Source: Gavia stellata (taxonomy: Eukaryota > Chordata > Aves > Gaviiformes > Gaviidae). Taken from it: a stretch of DNA of 64,000 nt. Under the pieces are notes generated by a model. It did not search any database. It was not told where the DNA came from and worked only from the letters and a program-made list of their open reading frames with translations. The stretch lies in NCBI RefSeq assembly GCF_030936135.1, contig NC_082598.1, positions 27,274,687 through 27,338,686 of the forward strand. Direction: 5' to 3'. Both the position numbers and the translations under genes were made by a program. Positions 36,408-48,700 of the stretch are shown here, in pieces (the first letter of the stretch is position 1; every line of letters starts with the position of its first letter).

Positions 36408-36442
36408 CGCGCAAGCGCAGCGGGAGGGGTGGGTGAGTCAGC
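36408..36442. promoter_or_regulatory. SLC30A9: NRF1-like and NF-E2/MARE-like sites
   Basis: CCGCGCAAGCGCAG (36407-36420) differs by one base from the NRF1 palindrome GCGCATGCGC in its core. TGAGTCAGC (36434-36442) fits the AP-1/NF-E2 antioxidant-response core. They lie 210-250 bp upstream of the SLC30A9 start codon. NRF1 commonly drives genes for mitochondrial proteins, which would suit this product, but binding is inferred from sequence only. Confidence 0.4.
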
Positions 36443-36653
36443 GGCGGCCGCTGGGCGTCGCGGCCGCCCGGCGGCCCGGACGTCCCTCCGCACATCCGGG
36501 TGCTGCGGCGCCGCCCACCGCCGGCTTCCCGGCTACGGCTGCCGCCCGGGGCCAGCGGGGGCCGCGCCGGGCTTCTCCGATGCGAATCGCCGCCCGCTCG
36601 CCGGCCGCTGGCGTGCGGCGGGGAGCGGCCGGGCTCCGCGTGCGGTCGCCGCC

Positions 36654-36750
36654 ATGATGCCGGCCCTGGCCGCCCAGCGGCGGGGCTGCCGCGGCCTCTA
36701 CCGCCTGTACCTGCGGTGCCAGGCAGCGCCGCTCCCCCGCGCCTGCCACG
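36654..36750 (+). CDS. SLC30A9: SLC30A9 coding exon 1
   Basis: Residues 1-32 plus one base. The start lies in GCCGCCATGATG: the first ATG has an ideal Kozak context, and a second in-frame ATG follows directly. The peptide has six Arg and no Asp or Glu, with hydrophobic spacing (GLYRLYLRCQ), as in mitochondrial presequences. The donor is CACG|GTGAGT. Confidence 0.9.
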
Positions 36751-39700
36751 GTGAGTCCCTCAGGGCCCGGCCCGCTGCGTTGCGCCGGCGGGCAGCCGGG
36801 AACCCCCCGGGGCGGGCAGGGCCGGGCCTGTCGGGCCGGTGGACCCCCGCCTTCCCCGGTCGAGTCCCGTAGGAAGCTGTAACCCAGCTGCGTGGTCGCG
36901 TGGGTAACAGCGAGTGCCAGCGCTCGCAGGCGCCCGGTGCCAGCCGGCCTCGGGCGCCCGCAGGGGCGGGAAGGGATTCCTCTTGAGGCAGTGACGCTGT
37001 CCCCGGCTGTGGGGCATCTCCGGGCCGGGAGCCGCGGCGGAGCGCGGGCTGCCTGCCGAGCGTCGACTTCAGAAGGAGGGAAGTGTTCAAGTCACAGCTG
37101 CCTCGGTAGGCGAGGCGTATCCTGGCGGGCGTCATACCTGATCGCGGGTATTTTCACACGCCCTGTGTAGGCCTGCTGCCCTGTCAGCCCCAGTCTGACG
37201 TAAAACTGATATGTCATGCCCGTGTTGGGGTTGAAGTTTGCAGTAATTGGATAAAATGAAGTGCGGTCTTGCAGGATTTGAGTTGGTTTGAGGAGTGAGC
37301 CCTGGCTTTTCCTTTAGGCCGCAGATCCCGTGAAATTTAAATTCAGACCAGTTTTGTCCCTCTTCATGTAATCACTTATGGTTGAATTGCAGCAAATACA
37401 CTTTAATGGTTTCTTGTGTACGTATGGGTTAGCAGGAAAAATGTCATCTAAACATGCTGATTACGCTTCCCTTTTTCAACTGCTTCAGTATCACCAAAGC
37501 TTAGGAGACAGCACTGCTCATCTTGTGCCATATGTTTATTGTAGTCTTTTATGAGCTGTAATCAGTGCTCTACTGAGCTGCGTAGAGTTGATTTTTCTGG
37601 GGTTTTGTCACATTGGCAACAACTAATAGTAAGATCTTATCTGACTTTTTCTTGGTGAAATCGTTCTTCTCTAAGGTTCAAATCAGTGCATGCACACGTG
37701 CAGGTGCTTCAGTGCTGTAGAAGACTAAAATAAAAGGAAAGCCCTTGAGATTTTTATGGAATAAACAGTTTTATAAAACATTATAATTTTGTGAGAGGTG
37801 CGTTATTCATATATGATTAGTCATACTTTGTATGACTTAATTTACCAGTGCTGTTTAATTTTTTTTGTTTGTTTTTGTTTTATATATTTATTCTTTTAAT
37901 GAGTACTTTCCAAAGCAGCCAGTTTGCCTGTTGCCTTTCTGGCTGGAGGAGTTATATACCCTCTCTACAGAAGTGTTTGTGCTGCCTAAAAGAAACTGTT
38001 TGCTAATATAGGTTGGCCTGTACTGCATACAATTCTACTTTTGGCTAGTCTTTTGAAATTGAAGATTGCCTACCCAGGGTGATTTCTCAATAGGCTCTTT
38101 ACATATTTATCTTGTGATTCGTCTGTTGTAAGTGTCACAAAATTTAAGATTCTTCTGTATAAAATGTTTTATACAATGTTGCGTGCTTTTCTACGTGAGA
38201 TTTCTGTAGCAGGTTGCTCTTAATGTGTAATGCACGCAGTTCAATTTTTCTTAATTGGTAAGCTGTGGTTTGTACAGAATGTACACAGAGTGAAATGAAA
38301 CGGCAACACTGGCTGATAGTTTGGTAGTGGTCTGTATTTGTTCAATATGACTAGAACAGGACTTAATGTTTCAGTAAGCCAATCTTATAAAATAGCTTTG
38401 TATCTTTTTTTTTTTTTTTTTTAAGCGCCCCTTAAAATCATCTCGAGGTCTTTGGAAAAAGTGCCTACCGGATTGTATGGGAAAAAACCCTAGCGTTAGA
38501 AGGAAGTTTAAAAGTGGATGTTTGAAGGGAAGCAGTGAAAGCATGCTGTGTGGTCCCACTTGGTAATTCCTAAACATGGGTAAAATAAGCACAGATCAGT
38601 ACTTAAAAGCTAACTTCCCATAACTTATGCTGATATAGCTGGACCACTTTCCCTTCTTTTTCCTTCCAAAATGGTTGCCTGAAACATCTTTTTTTCCTCC
38701 CCCTGTTAGGATGGCAAGCTTCAATGAAAAGTGGGAGTCTGTCATATATTCTACCATGCAATCGTCTGCCCGTGCAGTTGTTGAGTCAAGTGAGAGTTTA
38801 TACTTCCAATGGTCAGAGAAAAGATCTTGGATCAGAAGATACAAATGGATCAATCCCTGAAGAAACCCTGCATAAAGTTGGAACAGGTAGTACTAAGCTA
38901 AAATAAAAAGTATTTATATAAATGTAAAAACCTCAGGTATTTAATAATTGATAACTTTTTTTTTTTCCCAATTGTGTGATACTATGGTTGCAGAATTCTT
39001 GGTGTTTGTTGCTTGTGGACATCTGTATCTAAATTTCGAATGCATAAGCAGGAAGGAATGCTGAAATTTATTTCTCTCATTTTAGTATTTAAAGGATTTA
39101 AGTTTAGAGTAATCACATTTGAGTGGTGATGATAAAATGTGGATGTCAGAAGGGATTAGGTAACTTAAGGGGTAAGAAACGGAATGTATTACTTGTCTTT
39201 CACCATTTTGCTTGCTTACTTCAATTCTTTTTGTAGTATTTCAGGTTTGTTGTGAAATGAACTAGTGATAAAGATTGAGTGTGAATACTGAGCACTGTCA
39301 CTTCTCCAGGTCAGGCTATAGATGACTGGTAAAGAAGGTTGAGGCGTTTCAGCTGCTGGAGCTTTCTAACCTGACAGTTGTCAGAACTGCAACATTCACA
39401 TTAAACACTTGATATAATGGACATAACCTGACCCTCCTTGCTGTTCAGTTTGATTGTCAATCTTGTGCTAGTTAGGTGCTTGTGAAATTCAGAACTGTTT
39501 TGTCCTTGCTCCATCGCAGCATCCTCTTGTTTTTTTCTGCTTATTAAGTGTGCTACTGCGCAGATACATGTTTGGAAGACTACCGTGCTTAAGAGATAAT
39601 AAATGCTTTTTAGAATGAAAGCTCCCTTTCTGTGTGCTTTTGTGTAAAACTAAATGGTGTACTAAAGGAAATTTCCTTCTTTTCATTGTCAGGTTAGCAG

Positions 39701-42700
39701 GTATTCCTTTTTTCTTTAGTAATTTGTAAATTCCTGAGGCTTGTAGCAGTCTTTAAAAGCTGGTAAGTATAGCCAGCTAAGCATATTACTTTTCTGATGT
39801 TTGGAAGTACAAAAGTGGATCTTAAATGTTGTTCTAAGTGTAATAATTAGATATTGTTTCTTAAGTATGTGATTGGATTTTAGAAGAGGATAATACTTAA
39901 GACTGTTTATGTTTCTTGGAAAGTCTTGAGCTGAAGGTGGTTGCTAGTGGCCGAGATTCTTGCAGAAGAATGTCTGCCTGAATACAGTGAAAGACTGTAG
40001 AGCCAGTTGTAGTTGTTGGCATTTTCTTAATGTGCAGTTACTGGTGTTAAAAACTGGTCACGTGAAAATACTCTAGCACTATTGCTTTCATGATTGCCTT
40101 AAGTTTATGTAATTGTTGAGTGGCATCAGAAATGGTGTTCCCACCTTCTCCCATCCCTATCTGATTATTCCCTCTCTTGTGCTGGCATTAATGATGTTTA
40201 GGCCTGTTTCATGACAAATTAATTGCTTTCTTGTTTTGCAGAGGTGGGATGGATCAGTAAGCTGATCCTGCTCACTGTCTCTAAAATGGGTGGAGGAGAG
40301 ACGCTGGCCTTTGTGGCAGCGCGGCCTTGAGCAATAGTAAGCCTTGAGTGGAACTGTGCCACATGAGCACCGTGAGACTTACCTTTTGTTGAGAGTGGGA
40401 GCTGATGTATGCAAGTGTATATGAAATTGCATCCTAGAGATACTGTGCATAGATGAACAATCGCTTTGAAGTTTATTTTGGAATGCGTATTGTTATAAGC
40501 ATGCTTCATATATGGGGTGTTTTCTGGGGCCTAGTGGATAGAAAGTTCTTATGCATTATGGACATATTATTACTGTTTATTTAAAAAAAAAAAAGACATT
40601 TTGATGGAATTCTGAAAAATTAATATACTACTTGTAAAGATTGCTGTACTTTTCCAGTAACTTAAACGTTTAGCAAATAATGGATCTCTTTTGGACCTCC
40701 ATTTCTTTATCAGTAAACTTGGGAAATGCTTTTCCTGTTAATGTGATACTGAAAATATTAATATATTCATCCTGAAAGTTCTACCATATCAGCCTCTGCT
40801 TGTCTGAAAAACAGTAATTGTGAATTGAAGTATTCCATATTTTTTTTCCCCTCACTGATGCACCGTGATTTTGTCCAGTCTCTAGGCTGGGGTAATAAAC
40901 TTTAAAAGGGTACTTGATGTACATAGATCTCTGTGCGTAGGTGTCTCTGCATAGAGATAAATCTTGATATTTTTGTGCCCTGCCCTGCCTCGCCCTGAAA
41001 TCTTACGACCCTATCTTTTGTTAAATAGTGTTGCTGATATTTCTTTTAATGACATAAATGGTTGTGCACAGTTTCTGAAAAGAAGCTACTACTCGGTTTT
41101 TGCTAAGCAATCTTAGCTGAAGTTTTTCATCGTGAATATTGATAGATCGGCTGCCTGGTGTTTTAAACCAGGTGAGAAAGGAAGGGAAAGGAAGAGCAAA
41201 GGGTTTTTTGCTTGTGTTTTCAAGTACACAAAAATTGATAGGGATGACTGTTTTAGGAATGCTAGTTATTTATGGTCCAGCCTTATTTGTTGTGTAATAA
41301 GATCAGTTTCATGAGTTTATGAGTGTTATTTTTCCAAGAAAGAATACTTGGATTTTTATTAGCCTTAGTCCTCAGTTGCTGTTAGGGCAATAACTAGTTG
41401 CCTGATGGAGGGATAGGTATGTAGTCCAAGCTTAAAGAATATCTAACTTTGAGTAATTTGAGTAGCACGTTAAGCTAGGAGTATATCATTAATTAACACA
41501 AACCTGCTTGAAAAATCTTCTTTTTTTTTTTTTATATGTATCACTTTCAATAAGGTCAGTTTTAATTTTGTTAATGACTGTGGACTTTTTTAAAATTCTG
41601 GATACTTTCTGAAGTATGTTTCAAGTTGGTGCTCTTCTGCAAGCTGCTAAGAGTTTATTGACCAATGCTATATTAAATGTCTTATTTTGTTATTTATTTT
41701 TTTACTACTTCTGTCTTTTATTTTGAGAGTTTCACATGTTGGAAATCTAGCAAAAATGTTTTTTAATTGTCAGGGTGGAAAGCAATATTAAGATTTTGTT
41801 ATGTCAACCAAACTCTATACTAAAAAGAAAAGTAGATACTTCCATATTTACAGTGAGCTCTATTTTTATTTTACAGGACAAGATACGACCAATGCAGGTC
41901 AAAAGCAGTCCTTCCTTAAAGAGCCAATCCAAGTAAAAGGTAAAGAAATATTTCCCGTATTGAAACTTTACTGGTATATGCTAGTAGTCAAAAAAGATAT
42001 GTGTAAAGAAACTGTGGTTCCTCTTCAATTGCGTAACAAGTTACGTGAATAACATTATAAAACACACTTCTATGTCAGCTTTGTTCAAAATGACTCCTGA
42101 AGAATCAAATACAGCAATGTTCCTTCTCACTCTTCTATGTCTGTTTTTAATTGTTTCATTTAAGCTGATGAGTTTGTCAGGAAAAGACTAATTTGTTTTC
42201 TCATCTATTACCACAGTCTGTCCTGCTTGTGTGTTTTTAGGCATGTCCATTCACCATCTCAGACTTAATGTGGCTAAGCTGAATACTTGATCTTCCCCTG
42301 TTCCTTGTTCTAAGTCTTTCTCTGTTCCTTCTTATTGCTGAGTTAATCTAATCAGTGTTGCTTCTAAATATATTTTGACCATATGAACTGCCTAATCTGA
42401 GTCCTGTAACGTTCCCATTTGTGCCTGTAGTAAATGCATGCTTTTGTTTTCAGTTACATTGTTTAAAAACATAAGTGGATAAAATAAGAGCATAACTTTC
42501 TTTCATGTTTTTAATTTATCATGACTTGATTTCACTCCATCTTCACTCTGATAGTTTCTATTATCTTGTAAGAATTATGCTACTAAAAACTCCTGTGCTT
42601 TTGATCACTCCTAGCCTTCTATGTATGGAAAGAACTGTATCAAAATAGAAATTGCCATTTCTTTTTACTCTGTTAAAAAAAATAAAAAAAATCTCTGGAG

Positions 42701-45700
42701 TGAAAGTGACTCAGCAGGCTATAAACTGTATCAAAATTCCTTCCTGTCTTTCCCCAAATTTAAAGAAACATGAAATCATAATACTTGTTAGTAACAAGGC
42801 AAGATCAGTGTCTCTCTATGTATATTTTCTGTATGCTTTTGTCTACATGCTTTATGTAAATTTCTTTGGGTCTATTGTCACTTAGTGTATGCATGCAGGG
42901 GGAACATACGAGGTAGATAGGAGAAATTAGATAGACTGTGAAATAATTGTAAAAATAGATACATCTTTCAGTGCGAAGAGAGTTTTGCCTCTGTAGATTA
43001 TAGATGTGCACCAAGAATGTTTATGTTAAAGATGTTAATAGTATATAGAAAGTGGAATTCTAGTCTTCAGACACTGCTGTGACTTAGAAACCTATTGATC
43101 CAAGTATTACTAAGACGGTATCATTTTTAAAGGATTGCTAATCTTAAAAACTTGTGCTATTTAAAGTGTTTTATTTACATCATCATTTATTTGGCTTCAT
43201 AGCTCTCTTGGAAATACCAAATTGATTTTTTTTTCCCTTTCCACGTTTATCTCCAGTTGTATAGAGTTATTTGGACTAGGGGTATGATTGTTGAGATATT
43301 CTGCAATGTGCAATTGGTTATAGTATTTTCTTCTAGTATTTACCTGTGTTTCTGAAAGATGGATTAGTAAGTGTTTGATAAATCCACAAGTTATTGTTTA
43401 CTAAGGTTAATACACTTTGGATGTATATCTGTTTTAAATAAGAAAAGATGGGAAGCATTCTTCTTGTTTAAAAATGTTCATCCTGTTCTCACCTTAGTAA
43501 ATGATGGACTGTTTTTAGGAAGTCCCTAATTTTTTGTCACCTTCGCTCAGGAGCATTGTGGGATGAATGTGATTAGTCAAGTACTTAAAAAATTGTTTAA
43601 GTTCAAACTGGATGACGGAAATCATATTATTATGGTAAATATTGATATCTGTAGTGTTTGTGCATTGTTGACTGTCAAGCAATGTATTTTGCCTGTAAAC
43701 TTTCAAAACTCAGAAATAAAACAATGTAGAACTCCAGGAAAATTTTTCTCAAAGACTTTAAATGCAGTATCTTTCTCTAAGTATCCTGTGACTTAAGGAG
43801 AAGTTCTGGACTAACTGTAGAAATTATCAATTGTGTGATACGCAGGAAGTTCATGTGTGTTCATAAGTCTTCTCGCCTGCAGAATTTGAGCTTTTTGTTT
43901 TCAGTTGTGTTCTTTAATGTTATATCCTTCAGGAATTGTAACTCTTCTTCCAATAAGCATAACGTTTGTAACAGAAGTGAGGGTGTAGTAACTTACATTT
44001 GAAAATCAGGTGAAGTTATGTACGTATAGACAAGCAGGAAACAATGGCATAAATTTAAAATTACATTTATCTTTTCTGAATACGTGTGGTATTCTTTTCC
44101 TTGTGCATGAAAATCTGATGCGATAAGAATGCATCTTCTAGACATACAAATCATTATAAATAAATAAAGTATATTTTTAATGGTTATAAATGCCCAGTAT
44201 CAAGTGTGCTAATTTTGAAAGTAATAGTTGAGAAAAAGGACGTATACAGTCTGTCTCAGTTCTCTGCATGGTCTGCAAAAAAAATCTTACCTGCAGAAGG
44301 TGGAATAAGTTAAGTATTGGGAAAAAAGAAATGGAGCTCTGTATTGCCTTTTCAGTTGCTAGAGTGAGGGTTTCCAAATTGCCATGTTTGAATGCTATTT
44401 TAGTAGCCAAACACCATCTCTGACATCAAAGTTGGAGAAGCAGCTGACAGTGGCAGTTAAGCGTGTGGGATGTTTGAGAGCCCTGAACTACGACTTAGCA
44501 AGTAGTATTTTTGGAGGTAAATCATTCTACTCTTACTCGTTTCCACAATGAAGAACATTCCTTTCTCTTCACTGTAAGTTTTCTGTCTCACTGACAAGCA
44601 TTGTTTTTCAGATCTCCACTTAGAGATATCATGATACAATACTAGATTGAATTACCTTTTCAGGTTTCTGCTGTAGTCTTCATGAGTGACTTAACTTGCT
44701 TACCTATTTCTGTTTTTAAGTGAAAGCAGTCCTTAAAAAAAGAGAGTATGGACCAAAATACACACAGAATAACTTCATCACTGGAGTCAGAGCAATAAAT
44801 GAGTTTTGTCTTAAATCCAGGTATGATGGGTTTGGGTTGAAATTTAAATTGTGAAAATTTGCTTATTCGTATGTGCTTCAAAAGTAATTGTGATTGTAGA
44901 GTGATTTTGCGCAGCAACTTTTTCTAAATGCTTTTGTGGTATACATGATCATAAGTGGCTGAAGTTAGTTCTTGTTTACTTAGTGTTACAGTGAATTAGG
45001 AGCTTGCACTTAGTTTGTGTGTTTCTGTACTTCCTTCTTAAAGTAATTTATTTGTACTTACATGACCATAAATCTAGTTGGGGGAAGTCCACCTCTAGAG
45101 CAGCTAGTTATAGGGGGGGAACGGCAAATAACTCTTGTTTCAGAATTTTGGGGTCATGATGGTTTGATGTGAACATCTCTAAAAGATCAGTGGAAGCTGC
45201 ATGTTACGTGAGGTCTGTAATTTGGAATAAAATATAATCTGGTTCATTGTAACCTAACTATTGTTACTTGATTAATATTTACAGCCTTTTACTAATGTGC
45301 CATGCCTGCCAGCAGGTCTTACTGAGTATCACTATAGTTGAGGTGTCTGCCAGATTTCATGCATGTTATGTGTGTGACCCATATTAAATCTAAAGGCTTA
45401 GCAGCGTTGTTTATGCTGTCATTGTTCCTCCCCAGTTTTTACGTATAGTGTATGTCACCAGACTTGGTCTTTACTGAAAATCCAGTGACAAATTATGCTT
45501 AGTCCTCTGCCGTATTTTTATCATAACTGGCTTGTTGTGCAGAGAAATAACTAGCTAAAGTTTTGCTGGATTGACCAAAAGGGGGGAAAAAACCAAAAAG
45601 AAAAAAGGACTAGATAATTGGTTGGGCTAAAAATGAAATGTTCAGTTGTATTTAAAAAAAAAAAAATAGCCCTGATGCTTCTCAATGTGGATGCCCTAAT

Positions 45701-48700
45701 GTGTAGCTCAGCACAGGAAATTTATCTGTTCTCCCAAGTATTGTTATCTCCAACCTTTTTCAACGTGTGCTGGGTGTGTAGGTTTTGAGGTTAAATTTCT
45801 TAACTTTTCATGTCACATGACTTCTTGCATCCATTTAGAGATGTTATGCCATGAACCCTCTTGTTTAGCACTTGTGCACATTATCAATTACATGCGGATC
45901 ATTCATTGGATGTTTTATTATTCAATGTTTTATTACTTTGTGTTCCATATATAGTATTTCATAGTGTGAGGACGTGATTGGGACTTTGGAGTGTGGAAAA
46001 CACAGTGGTTTTCAATAGCATCCTAGAGATTGCTTGCTTCATGTTGCGTATCTGTTCTGTTTGGCTCAAGTAAACAATTTTTTTTTTTGTACTGCAAATT
46101 AGTAATACCAAAATTGTGGAAGATCACTCAGACATAAAAATAAAATAAAATAGAATAATATGAACTTTTTCTTGCACTAAACTGTTTGTCCACTTTCCTT
46201 AGTGATTTAGACCAGCTGAGGAAAATTAAACGACGAAGCCCCCATGATGACACTGAGACTTTCACTGTGTACCTGAGATCAGATGTAGAGGCAAAGTAAG
46301 AACATTTTTATGAAGGAAAATGTTTGGATCGTTTAAAATGGATTATATGAGAGAGAAAAAAAACCTTTTAAAAGTCAGGTTTGCAATGTGAAAGGGCAAT
46401 AATGTTTTCCATTTTCTATCTGAACACATTTTATATCCTCATTATTGTAATAATTACATGGTTTATATAAATTAGAGGATATGTTTCATGTGTCCAAAGA
46501 TTAAGTGCTTGTCCTCAGCCTCCTTTTGCCCAGCATTTTATTCTGTGAAGTAGTCTGCGTGGCTTCTTATCAGAAAGAGTGATGTGATGTTCTGCTTTTA
46601 GGAAAGGCATTTGTGATGCAGTCGAACTGAAAAGAAGTTGCACAAATAGAACCATTGTTAAGTTACTTTTACACTGTGCAGGTCTCTTGAAGTTTGGGGT
46701 AGTCCAGAGGCTCTTGCTAGAGAAAGAAAACGACGTAAAGAGGCAGAGATCAAGTACAGAGAAAGTGAGTATAGAGTTTTCAAATAACTTCAAATGTAAA
46801 CAACAAAGTATGATTGTTAGAAATCCACTAGATAGTGTGTTAGTTCATTGAGAACATATACATTTGGAATTAGCAATTACTGGTAAGGTTTATAGCATAG
46901 TTAGAGTAATGCATTGTTATCTATGCAGGTTTAGTCTGTTACTATCTTACAATTTATCATCTATGTGATATAGCAAGAATATACATTCAGCTGAGATCTA
47001 TAGTCATACTTCGTTTTTTTGGGGGCTTTCAATTTTTAGATTATAATTAACATCTTCAATGGTTTTGGATTTTTTTTATTGAGAATTTTGAAAAGACTTA
47101 AAATCAGTCCAAATCTTGATACCATACCGTTACTCATTTGTTTTTCCTGTGAAGTGAATTCAGCTTACCGTTGTCCTTCAGAAGGGGGGAAAACACCCCC
47201 AAATCCTCTTTTTGCTTACAATTATTGTTGTCATCCTTGCTGGTATTATCAATAACAGGTACAGTCAAGTCAGTAGTTTGTAATGGATTTTGATCTGTCT
47301 AGTCAGTTAAAATCACAGGAGAGGCAATATTGCTTCAAGGTACTTATTCCAATTATGGAGCTTAAAGTTAGAGGGCTTTTTTTTTTTTTTAAATAGTTGT
47401 GCCACTGAAACAGCCTAGTAGTAAAAAGTCCAGAGCTGCAGTCTCTTGTTAAGGTACCTGCAAGCGTTTGTACTGAGAGTGCAGTCAGTACCTTAAAAAT
47501 TTTTAGTGACCAGCAGAATAATTCTTGGACATAATCCAAAAAAATGAGATTAAAAAATACTACTCGGTCATAATAGCATAGTGAAACATTGTATACTTGA
47601 AGTGGTAATGCCCTTTTTTTTTTACAGAGTATCCTTGTACTCCACTGGCTGTTTTAATCTATTTAAGTTACGGTGCACAATGTATTTTGTATAACTCTGT
47701 AGGGCAGGATCTAGCACTACAGCTTCAAGATGCTGTAGTGTACCAATGTTTATTTTGAAGTTACTGAACATCGTTAGTGGATGGAAAAATACTGATGTTA
47801 AGAGACTTGTTTTGAAACATCCTCCCCCTCTCCTTCATGGTTAAGGGGTGGGAGGATGACAGTAGAATGCCTGGATTTGATGCAGTGTACTTTGAGTTTT
47901 TCCCCTCTGTGTATCATTCTTTGTTGGTAGAAATGGCAATGATGTATAGGATCAAAACAGATTGTGTTTGGCATTTTACGTGAGTATATAACAATATGTG
48001 TTTCTGATTAGCATTACCAGGAGAGGAGTTTTTCACAAAGAAAGATAGACCAGGTAGCTCTTACTAGAAGTTGGCTACTGCGTATTAAAAATAGACTTCA
48101 GTTTCTGAAACTGCTGGTTACTAGTATGTGTTCATGATAACAATTTTGTACTGCAGATCTATTTAGAAACCAAAGGCTATTGAGGGAATACAAGGAGTTC
48201 TTTGGAAATACTAAGGTAAGAGATATTTTAAAGTTTTTGGCTAGAAAAATGCCATGAGATGTACTATGATACCTTTTGAAGGAAAAAATTGTGAAACGGT
48301 TGCATAAGCTTAACTAACTGAATATTATTGGAAGATTTATTTGCACTGTAATATACCAGATCTTTCTCTGATTGTAATGCAGTGGTAAATGTTATGATGC
48401 CAGTTTAAATGGGTTCCTACTGTGGCAGTGTAATCCACCAGTAACGTTTTTTTTTTTTAGTCAATTGCTGCCTTATTAGCAAAATTGCAGTTGTATTTCT
48501 GATTTCATCTATAGCCTATAAACATGTATAGTAAATATATTGTGAATTTAAAGAAATGAAATAGGTTTCTTAAGGCAGAAAACCAAAACATTAACACTGC
48601 TCTATGCCCTACTGGCCCTTCCTCTTTGCTTAAGCGGACCCTTTCTGTAGATCCAGGTGTCTGCTGTGGTAGCATGATTTCTTAATCTTTCTGCTGCACA

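Larger units (their letters stand above)
35880..37160. promoter_or_regulatory. CpG island at the SLC30A9 promoter
   Basis: Very high CpG density, peaking at 36230-37110, covers the upstream region, the first exon and the start of intron 1. No TATA box is present upstream of the ATG at 36654. Long ORFs on both strands here (36130-36657 +, 36438-36749 - and others) reflect base composition, except that the frame starting at 36429 happens to contain the true first exon. Confidence 0.85.

Noticed and set aside
36130-36657. 175-codon ORF and several overlapping frames in the SLC30A9 CpG island
   Set aside because: Low stop-codon frequency explains them. Only the 36654-36750 part of the frame that opens at 36429 continues into conserved exons.
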